From DATAEE01 sp036258175 (GTDB taxonomy: Bacteria > Acidobacteriota > Vicinamibacteria > Vicinamibacterales > 2-12-FULL-66-21), in the NCBI GenBank assembly GCA_036258175.1, contig DATAEE010000006.1:1-64000 (forward strand): DNA of 64,000 nucleotides. Reading direction: 5' to 3'. The notes under the pieces were generated by a model. That model had not been told where the DNA came from, made no database searches, and saw only the letters and a program-made list of their open reading frames with translations. A program made the position numbers and the translations under genes. Below, one piece after another: positions 53,436 through 62,221 of this stretch. Every line of letters starts with the position of its first letter. Positions within the stretch are counted from its first letter, which is position 1.

Positions 53436-55484
53436 TCAGTCCGTCGGTGGCGTGCGCTTGCCCGAGTACTCCAGCATCTGCTGCGTCAGATCCTGCGGGT
53501 AGCTGATCTTGACGTCGGTGATCTTTCCCGACGAATCGGTCACGGCCTCGAGGCGCGGCTGCACGAAACCCGTGTAGGACGGCATCTTCAATCGATCGAC
53601 GCGCGCGACGACCTCGTCCCGCAGCCTTGGATCGAAGTGAACGCCGTGGGTCTCGAACAGCTCCTTCGCGGCGACGTAATCCCCCTCGCCCTTAATTCGC
53701 TGAACCTCGCCGAGCAGGCGGCCGACGCCGTCACGAAACACGTTGGCATCCACCAATACGTAGTACGTCTTTCCGTCGCGATTTCGAACCTCGATCGCCT
53801 TCGTGTTTGCCATGAGCCACCGCACGATCATCTGGCGGTTGCGCATGTGGTCTTCTTCGATCTGCGTGCCCTCACGAACGCGACGAAGCTGAACGAGCGC
53901 GTTCTTGGCATACGACTCGAACTGGGTGCGGACGATGTCCTGCTGATTGGCTGCGTCCAGGATTCCCAGCTCCGCCAGCTTCGGGTCCGGCAGGAAGTAC
54001 AGCGCGACGAGATCCGCCCGCGCCTCCTCGAGCGCCGAGAACTGCTCTTTCAAGGCTTCCTGAGGCGAGCCCTTCAGCCGCTCCGACACGCGGCCCGAGG
54101 CGTGCCCGATGACTTCGTGCAGGTTGGTGTGCAGCTCGTCCGAAAAGCTGCCCCACTTTTCCGCGCGCTGCACCTCGTCGTCGCTCCAGGCGAACTCCTT
54201 ACGGAATTCCGGCGCCTGCGACTTGTCGTACGCGTAGGTCACGTTCGAGAGCGAGACCGATTTGCTTCCGTGTTTTTCGCGGATCGCCTGATCATTCGGC
54301 AGGTTAATGCCGACGGGCGTGACGGGACCCGAGTCGCCCGTCTCGATGACGACGTCGATGGCGTTGGCGGTGATGCCGTGGACGCCCGGCTTCCGGTACT
54401 TCGGATTCCAGGGCATCCGGTCCTCGAACCACTGCGCCGCGTCGGCCAGTTTCCGGATGTCCTCGGTCTTCTCCCGATTCACGTAGAACACGAGCGCTTC
54501 CCAGGAGCCCTTGATGCCGCGCGGGTCCATGTAGACCTCGATGAACCCGTTGATCGTGTCGACCGGCGAGTCCTTGTCCTGGACCCACGCGATGTCGTAG
54601 GCGACGCGATCCGCCGTCTCACCGGTCCGGTACCACTTCACCAGCGCCTTGAGCGCATGCGCCATTGGCTCGGTCGCGAACCCGGCCGCGGCTTCGAGGT
54701 GCCCGATGACGCGGTCAATCTCCCGGTCGTAACGGCCATCGTCCTTGTAGACTTCCTCGACGAGCTTGCCGTCGCGCTTCACGAGGCGGGAATTAAGGCC
54801 GTACTTCTCGCTGAATCCCTTCAGGTCCTCCATGGTCACGCCGGAGTACAGGTTGTTGGCGCTCGACGCCAGGATGTCTTTTCCGGGCCCGGGCGTCTTG
54901 TTCGTCACGATCGGATCGAACGAGAGATCGAAAAAGAGCGGACGCATCCGCGTGAGCATGGCGTCGAGCGTCTCGCCCCCCGCCAGCGGGAACGTGGCAC
55001 CGGTGGCGGAGGCCTGTTTCGCCGCCGCTGAAAACGCCTCCGGCGTCGTCTTCAGGACGAATTTCCGGGCGGTGAGGTTGTTGTACGGACCGGAATTGAT
55101 CCAGAAGAGCTTCGTGTACCGCCGGATCTCGTCGAGCGTGCCCTGGTCGATGCCGCCGGCGTGCGTGAGAATTTGTTCGAGCACCTCGCGCATCTCGAGG
55201 TTGTGCCGGTAGCGCTGGTCGTAATAGATGTCGCGGCCCGCGATCGCCGCCTGATACAGATGCCAGATCAGGATCTTTTCTTTGAGGGGAAGCGCTTCGA
55301 AGCCATCCGCGTAGAGCTGCGCCACCGCCGCGTCATCCACACGCTCGAGCAGATATTTTCTGCCGGCATCGACTTCGGATGCCGGTTTCGCGTCTTGCAC
55401 CGCCGCCAGAGCCGGTTCGGGACCATCGCCGCAGCCACTGGTTACGGCGGCTCCCACGACAACAGTCATCAGGAGTCCTCTCAT
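53436..55484 (-). CDS. Dipeptidyl-peptidase III family (M49) lipoprotein
   Basis: A 682-aa zinc peptidase. The N-terminus (LLMTVVVGAAVTSGCGDG) is a lipoprotein signal with a lipobox Cys near residue 18. The M49 motif HEXXGH is HEVIGHASGRVSERLKG, and the third ligand is in EEARADLVALYFLPD. The N-terminal half (KILIWHLYQAAIAGRDIYYD, KLFWINSGPYNNL) matches the bacterial DPP-III branch. It removes dipeptides from short peptides, here probably at the periplasmic face of a membrane. It follows the HEAT-cyclophilin gene in the opposite transcript order; both are on the minus strand. Confidence 0.93.
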   Translation of the reverse strand: MRGLLMTVVVGAAVTSGCGDGPEPALAAVQDAKPASEVDAGRKYLLERVDDAAVAQLYADGFEALPLKEKILIWHLYQAAIAGRDIYYDQRYRHNLEMREVLEQILTHAGGIDQGTLDEIRRYTKLFWINSGPYNNLTARKFVLKTTPEAFSAAAKQASATGATFPLAGGETLDAMLTRMRPLFFDLSFDPIVTNKTPGPGKDILASSANNLYSGVTMEDLKGFSEKYGLNSRLVKRDGKLVEEVYKDDGRYDREIDRVIGHLEAAAGFATEPMAHALKALVKWYRTGETADRVAYDIAWVQDKDSPVDTINGFIEVYMDPRGIKGSWEALVFYVNREKTEDIRKLADAAQWFEDRMPWNPKYRKPGVHGITANAIDVVIETGDSGPVTPVGINLPNDQAIREKHGSKSVSLSNVTYAYDKSQAPEFRKEFAWSDDEVQRAEKWGSFSDELHTNLHEVIGHASGRVSERLKGSPQEALKEQFSALEEARADLVALYFLPDPKLAELGILDAANQQDIVRTQFESYAKNALVQLRRVREGTQIEEDHMRNRQMIVRWLMANTKAIEVRNRDGKTYYVLVDANVFRDGVGRLLGEVQRIKGEGDYVAAKELFETHGVHFDPRLRDEVVARVDRLKMPSYTGFVQPRLEAVTDSSGKITDVKISYPQDLTQQMLEYSGKRTPPTD

Positions 55485-55492
55485 TCAGCTAC

Positions 55493-56869
55493 TCACAATT
55501 CTACGCGTTCCTGATGGTCGGGAATGTACACATCCCATCCTCGCTTTTGTGTAATCGCGGCGCGGAGCGTCTCGAGCGCGGCCGGCTCGCCATGTACCAA
55601 AAATGTTCGGCGAGGTGGACGTTTGAAAGATCCAAGCCACCGGAGAATCTCGGATTGATCGGCATGAGCCGACATGGAGTGGATGATCGCGATCCGCGCG
55701 CCGACCGCCACTTCGACGCCATGGATCTTCACCAGCTGCGCGCCGTCCAACATGAGACGGCCGCGAGTACCGGCCGCCTGGTAGCCGACAAACAGGACGG
55801 TGTGCCGCCGATCCGGCAGCGTCGCCTTGAGGTGATTCAACACACGGCCGCCAGTGGCCATCCCGCTCGACGCGATGATCACTGCCGGCGACCGGTCGGA
55901 GACCAGCTCGTGCGATTCGCGCGGCGAGGTGACGAGCTTGAAGCGCGTGGTGCAGAAGACGCACATGCCGCGTTCGACCGAGCGCACTTCGGGATCGAGC
56001 TCGTTCTGCCGTGCTTCGTAGAGTTTGATGGCCGCAGCGGCCATCGGACTGTCGAGATACACCGGCAGCGTTGGGATGCGGCGCTCTTCTTCCAGCTTCT
56101 TGATCCAGTAGATCACTTCTTCGACCCGTCCGATCGCGAAGGCGGGCACGATCACCTTGCCGCCGCGCTCCGCTGTCTCGGTGATCACTTCGGCCAGCAG
56201 CTCCCCATTGTCATCGTCGGCGTGCCGGCGGTCGCCGTACGTGGATTCGAGCAGCAGGAAGTCCGCGCTCTCGACCGGTGACGGGTCGGGGAGGATTGGC
56301 CGGTCGTAGCGGCCGAGGTCGCCGCCGAAAAGGATTTCGTGACCTCCGGCGAGCACCCGGGCGTATGCCGACCCGAGAAGGTGCCCGGCGTTGATGAAGT
56401 CGGCTTCGACGCCCTGGGCGATCGGCATCGCCCGCTCGTATCCGACTGGCTGCAACAGCAGCATCGCGCGCTGCGCATCCTCTTCTGTAAAGAGCGGCAG
56501 CGCGGGTTTGTGACGGCTGTACCCCTCGCGATTGGCCGCGGCCGCGTCTTCTTCCTGCAGCTTCGCCGCATCCGCCAGCACGATCTTCGCGAGGTCAGCG
56601 GTCGCCGGCGTGCAGAACACGCGGCCCTTGAAGCCGCCGGCGACGAGGCGCGGCAGCCAGCCGACGTGATCGAGGTGCGCGTGCGTCAGAATGACCGCGT
56701 CTATGGACGACGGGTTGACCGGCAGAGGCTGCCAGTTCCGCTCGCGCAGGCTCTTGAGTCCCTGAAAGAGGCCACAGTCGACGAGCACTTTCGACTGGCC
56801 CGTATCGAGCAGATGCTTCGATCCCGTAACTGTCCGCGCGGCGCCGAAGAACGTCAGCGACGACGCCAT
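55493..56869 (-). CDS. Beta-CASP metallo-beta-lactamase-fold nuclease
   Basis: A 458-aa protein from ATG at 56869. The metal motif is TLTHAHLDH-like (VILTHAHLDHVGWLPRLVA), followed by FINAGHLLGSAYARV, FGGDLGRYDRPILPDPSP and ESTYGDR. The beta-CASP cap includes VEEVIYWIKKLEE, ASSGMATGGRVLNHLKATLP and IHSMSAHADQSEILRWLG; the last His region is VHGEPAALETLRAAI. This is the CPSF73/RNase-J-like exo- or endoribonuclease set (YSH1 type). The ATG overlaps the stop of the upstream PLP-enzyme gene (TAATG), so the genes are translationally coupled. Substrate RNA is unknown. Confidence 0.93.
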   Translation of the reverse strand: MASSLTFFGAARTVTGSKHLLDTGQSKVLVDCGLFQGLKSLRERNWQPLPVNPSSIDAVILTHAHLDHVGWLPRLVAGGFKGRVFCTPATADLAKIVLADAAKLQEEDAAAANREGYSRHKPALPLFTEEDAQRAMLLLQPVGYERAMPIAQGVEADFINAGHLLGSAYARVLAGGHEILFGGDLGRYDRPILPDPSPVESADFLLLESTYGDRRHADDDNGELLAEVITETAERGGKVIVPAFAIGRVEEVIYWIKKLEEERRIPTLPVYLDSPMAAAAIKLYEARQNELDPEVRSVERGMCVFCTTRFKLVTSPRESHELVSDRSPAVIIASSGMATGGRVLNHLKATLPDRRHTVLFVGYQAAGTRGRLMLDGAQLVKIHGVEVAVGARIAIIHSMSAHADQSEILRWLGSFKRPPRRTFLVHGEPAALETLRAAITQKRGWDVYIPDHQERVEL

Positions 56870-57849
56870 TACGAAAACAGGCCCACTTGACCTCCGGTGT
56901 GCCAGAAGAGGATGCGCGTCCCCGGCTCGAAGGCGCCGCGTCGCGCGTACGCGATGAGACCTGCCATCGCCTTCGCTGTGTAGGTGGGGTCGAGAAAGAG
57001 TGCCTCGGACCGCGACGCGAGCTCGAGCGCTTCGCGCGACGCCGGCGTCGGAATTCCATATCCATCGCCGACAAACCCGTCGTCCACCTCGATAGTGGGC
57101 GCGGCTGCGCGCAGGCGGGCAGGTGCGCCCGCGAGCGATCCAAGCCCGTCGATGATCCGTTGGACGATCGGTGTCAAAACGGTGCAGGGCTCGTCGGCGC
57201 TGATGCCGACGACACGAGTGGCGAGCCCGGCGAGACGACAACCGGCGACCAGGCCCGCCTGCGTGCCACCGGACGATGTCGAGTGGACGATCACGTCCGG
57301 CGGCTCGATCTGCGTGAGGAGCTCCGCCACCGCGAGCGCGTAAGCGGCTGCGCCATGCGGCGTCGAGGCGCCCAGCGGGATGATAAAAGGGCGCCGGCCT
57401 TCACGAACCAGCGTCGCGGCGATTTCCTGCATCGCCGGGTCGCGCGCCTCGCGCGATGACACGTAATGCATCTCAGCGCCGAGCAGATGGTCGAGGAGGG
57501 CGTTTGCCGTCGGCCTCTCCGGGCGTGCGCCACTGGCGACGACGACGGCGCGGAGACCCAGCCGTGCAGCAAACGCGGCCGTCGCGCGCGCGTGGTTCGA
57601 CTGCACGCCACCGCAAGTGATCAGCGTGTCGGCGCCTTCACCGAGCGCCTGCGCAGCGACGATGCGCAGCTTGCGGATCTTGTTTCCCCCGAAGCCGAAC
57701 GGGATCGCGTCGTCGCGTTTGACGAGGAGCTCCACGCGGGCGCCGATCGCGGCGGCAAGCCGCGGCATTGGCTCCACCGGGGTCGACAGGGACGGAAAGG
57801 GGATTTGCGGCAGCGAGGTGAGCGCGGCCTGCGCCGCCAGGTCGAACAT
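56869..57849 (-). CDS. D-cysteine desulfhydrase / ACC deaminase family PLP enzyme
   Basis: A 326-aa fold-type-II PLP enzyme. The catalytic Lys lies in PFGFGGNKIRKLRIVAAQAL, and the phosphate/nucleophile loop in DTLITCGGVQSNHARATAAF. The C-terminal PLP-anchoring segment is FWHTGGQVGLFS. Known members degrade D-cysteine or 1-aminocyclopropane-1-carboxylate. Without more residues in alignment the choice stays open, and D-cysteine or another D-amino acid is the more common role in bacteria. It is divergent from the MTHFR-like gene, with a shared -10 element in the 25 bases between start codons. Confidence 0.9.
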   Translation of the reverse strand: MFDLAAQAALTSLPQIPFPSLSTPVEPMPRLAAAIGARVELLVKRDDAIPFGFGGNKIRKLRIVAAQALGEGADTLITCGGVQSNHARATAAFAARLGLRAVVVASGARPERPTANALLDHLLGAEMHYVSSREARDPAMQEIAATLVREGRRPFIIPLGASTPHGAAAYALAVAELLTQIEPPDVIVHSTSSGGTQAGLVAGCRLAGLATRVVGISADEPCTVLTPIVQRIIDGLGSLAGAPARLRAAAPTIEVDDGFVGDGYGIPTPASREALELASRSEALFLDPTYTAKAMAGLIAYARRGAFEPGTRILFWHTGGQVGLFS

Positions 57850-57858
57850 CAGATGAAT

Positions 57859-57866
57859 AGTATATT
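57859..57866. promoter_or_regulatory. Shared bidirectional -10-like element
   Basis: AGTATATT reads TATATT on the plus strand (57861-57866, 8 bases before GTG 57875) and TATACT on the minus strand (57859-57864, 9 bases before ATG 57849). This is a compact, symmetric divergent promoter. Confidence 0.55.
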
Positions 57867-57874
57867 TGGTGTTT

Positions 57875-58750
57875 GTGACCTCGCTCCTCGACGCGCTCTC
57901 GAACCAGGACCACGTCATCGGCGCGGAGCTGCGGCCGCCGCGCGCCGAGCTCGGCGCGGCTGCCGGCATGGATGCGTGGATCGATACCTACCACGCAGTC
58001 CGGAGCCTCGTCCGTGGCGGGACGTTCGTATTCATCACCGACAGCGCGGTCGGGCTGCGCGAAGAAGACAACCTGAGGCATCTCGTGACCAACCTCGGCA
58101 GCGACGTGCCGCGCAGCCGCGTCGTTCCGTTCCTGACGACCAAGCACACGCTCGACTACTGCCTGGCGTATGCCGACCGGGCGATGGAGCAGAGCTTCGG
58201 ATCGCTGGTGATTCTTGGCGGCGACAAGGCGGTGGGCACTCCCAGGTGCGTCGCTCACGCGTTCGAGCTGCGGAGGGAAATCCGGGCGCGGCAGCCCGAC
58301 TTGCGGCTTGGCGGATGGGCGAATCCACATGCGGATGCCGGCCGGCAGGTGGAGTTTCTGCTCGCCGCGGACGCGCACGCCGACTTCTATCTCACGCAGA
58401 TCGTCTCCCATCATGATGTGGCGTCGGTGAAGCGGTTCGTGGAGGAGGGAGCCCGCCAGAGGCTTTCGCTCCCGGGCGTGTTCGGCGTTTTCTACTACCG
58501 CAGCGCGAATCCGCGGACGCTCGAAGCGCTCAAGGGGTTTCTGCCCGTACCAGCCGAGGCACTCGTGAAGGAGTTTGGTGAGGGCGCGACCGCCGTGGAC
58601 ATCTGCGCGCGTACCCTCTCGACACTTGCGAACGCCGGCGCTCGTCATTTCTATATCAGCAACCTGCCGGCCGGCCGCGCGACGACGACGCTCAGCGCGA
58701 TTCTGGAACGAGCGAAGCTCCCCAGCGTCCCTGAAACGCGGACTGGCTGA
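57875..58750 (+). CDS. Methylenetetrahydrofolate reductase-like protein
   Basis: About 291 aa from GTG 57875; TTG 57866 and GTG 57869 are also in frame. The N-terminus (LSNQDHVIGAELRPPRAELG) and core segments (IDTYHAVRSLVRGGTFVFIT, SFGSLVILGGDKAVGTPRCV, YLTQIVSHHDVASVKRFVEE) fit the MTHFR TIM-barrel branch. It lacks strong similarity to canonical MetF by eye, so activity as 5,10-methylene-THF reductase is uncertain; a related folate-binding role is possible. metH, which would use its product, is over 50 kb away. Its last 59 bases overlap the convergent nitroreductase gene. Confidence 0.8.
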   Translation: MTSLLDALSNQDHVIGAELRPPRAELGAAAGMDAWIDTYHAVRSLVRGGTFVFITDSAVGLREEDNLRHLVTNLGSDVPRSRVVPFLTTKHTLDYCLAYADRAMEQSFGSLVILGGDKAVGTPRCVAHAFELRREIRARQPDLRLGGWANPHADAGRQVEFLLAADAHADFYLTQIVSHHDVASVKRFVEEGARQRLSLPGVFGVFYYRSANPRTLEALKGFLPVPAEALVKEFGEGATAVDICARTLSTLANAGARHFYISNLPAGRATTTLSAILERAKLPSVPETRTG

Positions 58751-59300
58751 CCGGCCGCCGCGTGCGAGGCGCGGTCTCGCGCGCCCGGTTGCGCTCGTCG
58801 AGACGCTCGATCGGACCGGGATACCCGACCACAAACGCGGCAACCGGCTCGAATCCTTCCGGAATGGCGGCCGCCTCGCGCGCCTTCTGCGCGTCGTAGC
58901 CGGCCATCTGGTGCACGAAGAGGCCGCGCGATGTGGCTTCGACGAGCAGCATGCTCATCGAAAGGCCGACGTCGTGCCACGCGTGCCGGTTCGGCTTACC
59001 GGTCCGCTGCCAGCTCATCGACGCCACCGAGTAGCCCACGACAGGCGCGAGACGCGCCCAGATCTGGTTCGACTCGTTGAGCGAGCCAATCAGGCGATCG
59101 AACGATTCCGGATCGGTGTGCCGCTCGGCAACGACGAAGCGCCACGGCTGCTCGTTGCCGGACGAGGGCGCCCAGCGCGCCGCTTCGAGCAGCGACAGGA
59201 GCTGCGCACGCTCGACGGGCCGATCATCAAAGGCGCGCGGACTCCACCGCTCGCGAATCAGGTCATGGATTGGATAGTCGACGTCGGCAGGTTTGCGCAT
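58692..59300 (-). CDS. Nitroreductase-family flavoprotein
   Basis: About 202 aa from ATG 59300; a GTG-like start at 59309 adds three residues from repeat DNA. The FMN-site segments are IRERWSPRAFDDRPVERAQL, AARWAPSSGNEQPWRFVVAE and the C-terminal AAIPEGFEPVAAFVVGYPGP. The family reduces nitro, quinone or other substrates with NAD(P)H; none can be named. GGTGAG upstream comes from the neighbouring heptamer repeat and could aid translation. The stop region lies inside the MTHFR-like gene. Confidence 0.9.
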   Translation of the reverse strand: MRKPADVDYPIHDLIRERWSPRAFDDRPVERAQLLSLLEAARWAPSSGNEQPWRFVVAERHTDPESFDRLIGSLNESNQIWARLAPVVGYSVASMSWQRTGKPNRHAWHDVGLSMSMLLVEATSRGLFVHQMAGYDAQKAREAAAIPEGFEPVAAFVVGYPGPIERLDERNRARETAPRTRRPVSQSAFQGRWGASLVPESR

Positions 59301-59306
59301 ACTCAC

Positions 59307-59390
59307 CAATCATCAATCACCAATAGTCACCAATCATCAATCAACAATCGCCAATCAATCCACAATCTCCAATCCGCAATCCACAATGAG
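59307..59390. repeat. Degenerate CAATCNN heptamer array between divergent genes
   Basis: Units include CAATCAT, CAATCAC, CAATAGT, CAATCAT, CAATCAA, CAATCGC, CAATCAATC, CAATCCG, CAATCCA and CAATGAG, with small breaks. It separates the nitroreductase from the aminotransferase gene and ends 3 bases before the latter's TATAAT. Confidence 0.85.
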
Positions 59391-59393
59391 CAT

Positions 59394-59399
59394 CTATAA
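59394..59399 (+). promoter_or_regulatory. Consensus -10 TATAAT of the aminotransferase gene
   Basis: TATAAT ends 9 bases before the ATG at 59409. AGGAG (59402-59406) lies between, only 2 bases from the ATG, too close to be a standard ribosome binding site. Leaderless or very short-leader transcription is likely. Confidence 0.55.
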
Positions 59400-59408
59400 T
59401 TAGGAGCT

Positions 59409-60605
59409 ATGGGCGAGTACCTCGATTCCGTCCCCTTCTCCGGGATCATCCGTATCCGCGACATGATGTACGCCGTGAAGGATCCATTCCGGCTCGATCA
59501 GGGTGACGTCAGCTTCGACGCGCCGGACAGCGTCAAGGATGCCATGGCGCGCGCGATCGCCGACAACAAGACGCACTACGTGCAGACGACCGGCGTCCCG
59601 AAGCTCCTCGAACTCGTCGCCGATAAGTTGCGCCGCAAGAACGGCATCCCTGCGAGCCCGGACGAAGTCATGGTGACCACGGGTGGTATTCACGCCCTGT
59701 ACATGGCGTGTCAGGGGCTGCTCGAGCCCGGAGACGAAGTCATCGTTCCCGACCCGGAATGGCCACCGGCAGTCGGTAACGTGCTCGCTGCGCGTGGCGT
59801 GCCGGTGCCCTGCCCGCTCCACGAGCGGCTCGGATGGCGGTACGACCTGGACGAGCTTGCCTCGAAGATTACCAGCAAGACCCGCGTCATCTATCTGAAT
59901 ACGCCCCACAACCCGACGGGCGGCGTGCTGACGCGCGCCGACCTGCAGGCGATTGCCGACGTCGCCGCGAAGCGTGGGATCTGGATCTTTTCCGATGAAG
60001 CATACGAAGACGTGGTCTTCGACGGCGTCGAGCACTTCAGCATCGCGTCGCTGTCGGGCATGTACGAGCGCACGCTGCCGCTCTACACGTTCAGCAAGAC
60101 GTACGCGATGACCGGCCTGCGCCTCGGGTACGTCGCGGTGAAGGATCCGAAGCTGCGCGAGCGAATGAAGAAGGTGCTCTTCTACACGGCGAGCAACATC
60201 GCGTCGATCGTTCAGTTCGGCGGCATCGGCGCGCTGGAAGGATCGCAGGCGTCGGTCGATCAATTTCAACAAGAGCTGCAGGCGAGGCGCGATCTTTTCT
60301 ATGCGGGTGTCACCAACGCCGCGAACGGCGTCTTCAGCGGGAAGCCGCCGAACGGCGCGTTTTACGCCTTCCTCCGCGTCAACCCCGACTGGGCGAAGGC
60401 CTCCGGGCGGGCCCAGCCTCCCTCGATTTCCTGGGCCATCTGCGAATACCTGATCTCTGAAGGCCGCATCGGCTGCGTCCCGGGCGTCGACTTCGGCGCC
60501 GCGGGCGAGGGCTACGTTCGCTTCTGCTTCGCGCGCGAACGACGGGAGCTCAATGGCGCCCTCGAATCGATGAAAGCCCTGTTCGCGGGGGCCAGAGCGT
60601 CATAG
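59409..60605 (+). CDS. PLP-dependent class I/II aminotransferase
   Basis: A 398-aa fold-type-I aminotransferase. Substrate and PLP segments: FDAPDSVKDAMARAIADNKT, TTGGIHALYMACQGLLEPGD, LNTPHNPTGGVLTRADLQ, FSDEAYEDVVFDGVEHFSI and the PLP Lys in YTFSKTYAMTGLRLGYVAV (Lys ~230). The C-terminal EGYVRFCFARERRELNGALE holds the substrate Arg. It transfers amino groups between an amino acid and a 2-oxo acid; whether aspartate, an aromatic or another amino acid cannot be told by eye. Confidence 0.93.
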   Translation: MGEYLDSVPFSGIIRIRDMMYAVKDPFRLDQGDVSFDAPDSVKDAMARAIADNKTHYVQTTGVPKLLELVADKLRRKNGIPASPDEVMVTTGGIHALYMACQGLLEPGDEVIVPDPEWPPAVGNVLAARGVPVPCPLHERLGWRYDLDELASKITSKTRVIYLNTPHNPTGGVLTRADLQAIADVAAKRGIWIFSDEAYEDVVFDGVEHFSIASLSGMYERTLPLYTFSKTYAMTGLRLGYVAVKDPKLRERMKKVLFYTASNIASIVQFGGIGALEGSQASVDQFQQELQARRDLFYAGVTNAANGVFSGKPPNGAFYAFLRVNPDWAKASGRAQPPSISWAICEYLISEGRIGCVPGVDFGAAGEGYVRFCFARERRELNGALESMKALFAGARAS

Positions 60606-60687
60606 TTCACGGTTTTTCACCCTGTTTCAGCGCCCGTTCACGACCTGAGCAAGGTCTGCCGCCTAGCCTCGAACGAGGAGGCACGGC

Positions 60688-62208
60688 ATGCCTGTGGTCA
60701 AACTCGCCGTCGCCGGGCTCGTTCCGCTAGCCGCGCTCGCGTTCGTTTTATCGAGTGCAAACCCTTCACCGGCCGCCCGCTTCACACGCGAGACGCTCGC
60801 GGATTCATTCGACTCGGACATCCGCAACCTCGTTGTCGAATGGAGCCCGGACGATCCGCGGCCCGTGGCCGAACGGCGGCGGGCGCTCCTTTCGTTCATT
60901 TACCAGACGTACGAAAGCTCGGCCTGGATTCCGCAATCGCTCTTCGACAGCAATCTCGTGACGCAGATCGTCGGCGGCGACGTGAACACCATCATCCGCG
61001 ACCGCGTCGGGCTCGTGTCCTGGCCGGAAAACCGGCACGTGCCGACGTACGGCATGGCGCCCGCCACCGATCCGAATCAACCACTGATGTGGACCGTGAA
61101 CTGCGTGATCTGCCACACGGCGGAGATCGACGGCGTCGCCTACTTCGGCGCCGGCACGAAAATCTTCGACGACCTGGTCCTCGGCGAAGCGTTGAAGAGC
61201 CTCACGAGCCCGGCGGGACGCAGGCTGCTCACCCGCAGCTCCGCGGCAGACGACCTCGCGGCTCGCGCGAACGACATCCTGACGCGGCATCATCACGACA
61301 GAATCGACTCGCTCACGCGGGCGCGCTCGACCGCCTTCGCCGCCTCGCACGTCGAGCTCTACATGCGGCCGCACGGCGGACGCATGCCGGCCAACGACGA
61401 AGTCGGCCGCGGCGACGTCAAGGTGCCGCCTCTGTGGCATACCGCCGCGAAGGCGCAGGCTGGACGGTGGTACGCGGACGGAAGCTTTCGCGGCCAGTTC
61501 CCGCTCATGGCGTCGTCGATGGAGCTGGAGAAAGATCGATCGTTCGAGACGCTCGAGAAGATTGTCGTCCCGACAATCAAGGAGGAATTCGAAACGGTCG
61601 TCCGGCACCTCAGGCCGCCGCGCTATCCGTATGAGATCGATCGAGCGCTGGCGGCTGAAGGCAGGGCGCTCTTCTACTCCGAGGAAGTCGGCTGCTCACG
61701 CTGTCACGGCGTCTACGACGGCCGCGGCAACGTCGTCTGGCCAGGCAGACACGAGGACGTGGGAACCGACCGCGGCCGCCTGGATGTCGTGAACGCGGCG
61801 TTCGTCGAAGCGTTCCGGACGAGCCCGCTCGCCTCGCACGGCCGCCTGATACCCAGCGACGGATACGCGGCTACGCCGCTCACGGGTGTGTGGGCCAACT
61901 ATCCCTATCTGCACAACGGGAGCGTGCCGACGCTGCATCATCTGCTGGGACCGGCGTCGGAGCGCCCGAAGATCTTCAACGTCATGGCGGCCCGGCGGTT
62001 CGATCGTCAGCGCGTCGGACAACCGTTGTATCCGGACGAGCGATCGGTGTGGCTGGACGAAGCGGCGCTGATCGGGCGGTACGGCGAACGGCGGGACTGG
62101 TTCAACGCGGACCGTGAGGGCTGCGACAACTCAGGACACGACGTCTGGGGGCGCATTCGAACCGACACGCGACGGAGGGCGCTCATCGAGTATCTCAAGA
62201 CGCTGTGA
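60688..62208 (+). CDS. Di-heme c-type cytochrome
   Basis: A 506-aa exported protein with an AGGAGG-like ribosome binding site (GAGGAGG) and signal peptide LAVAGLVPLAALAFVLSSA. Two heme motifs occur: CVICH (~140) and CSRCH (~335). Conserved segments around them are TVNCVICHTAEIDGVAYFGA and YSEEVGCSRCHGVYDGRGNV. The NYPYLHNGSVPTLHHLLGP stretch near the C-terminus is typical of the cytochrome peroxidase/MauG-related group of c-type cytochromes. It may carry out electron transfer or a redox reaction in the periplasm. No maturation or partner gene is adjacent. Confidence 0.87.
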   Translation: MPVVKLAVAGLVPLAALAFVLSSANPSPAARFTRETLADSFDSDIRNLVVEWSPDDPRPVAERRRALLSFIYQTYESSAWIPQSLFDSNLVTQIVGGDVNTIIRDRVGLVSWPENRHVPTYGMAPATDPNQPLMWTVNCVICHTAEIDGVAYFGAGTKIFDDLVLGEALKSLTSPAGRRLLTRSSAADDLAARANDILTRHHHDRIDSLTRARSTAFAASHVELYMRPHGGRMPANDEVGRGDVKVPPLWHTAAKAQAGRWYADGSFRGQFPLMASSMELEKDRSFETLEKIVVPTIKEEFETVVRHLRPPRYPYEIDRALAAEGRALFYSEEVGCSRCHGVYDGRGNVVWPGRHEDVGTDRGRLDVVNAAFVEAFRTSPLASHGRLIPSDGYAATPLTGVWANYPYLHNGSVPTLHHLLGPASERPKIFNVMAARRFDRQRVGQPLYPDERSVWLDEAALIGRYGERRDWFNADREGCDNSGHDVWGRIRTDTRRRALIEYLKTL

Positions 62209-62221
62209 CACTCTCACGAGG

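Noticed and set aside
59307..59390. Possible CRISPR-like array
   Set aside because: Units are only 7 bases with no unique spacers; there are no cas genes in the window.
60667..60678. A small CCTC/GAGG hairpin over the cytochrome gene's ribosome site as a regulatory switch
   Set aside because: Only four base pairs; too weak to argue for regulation.
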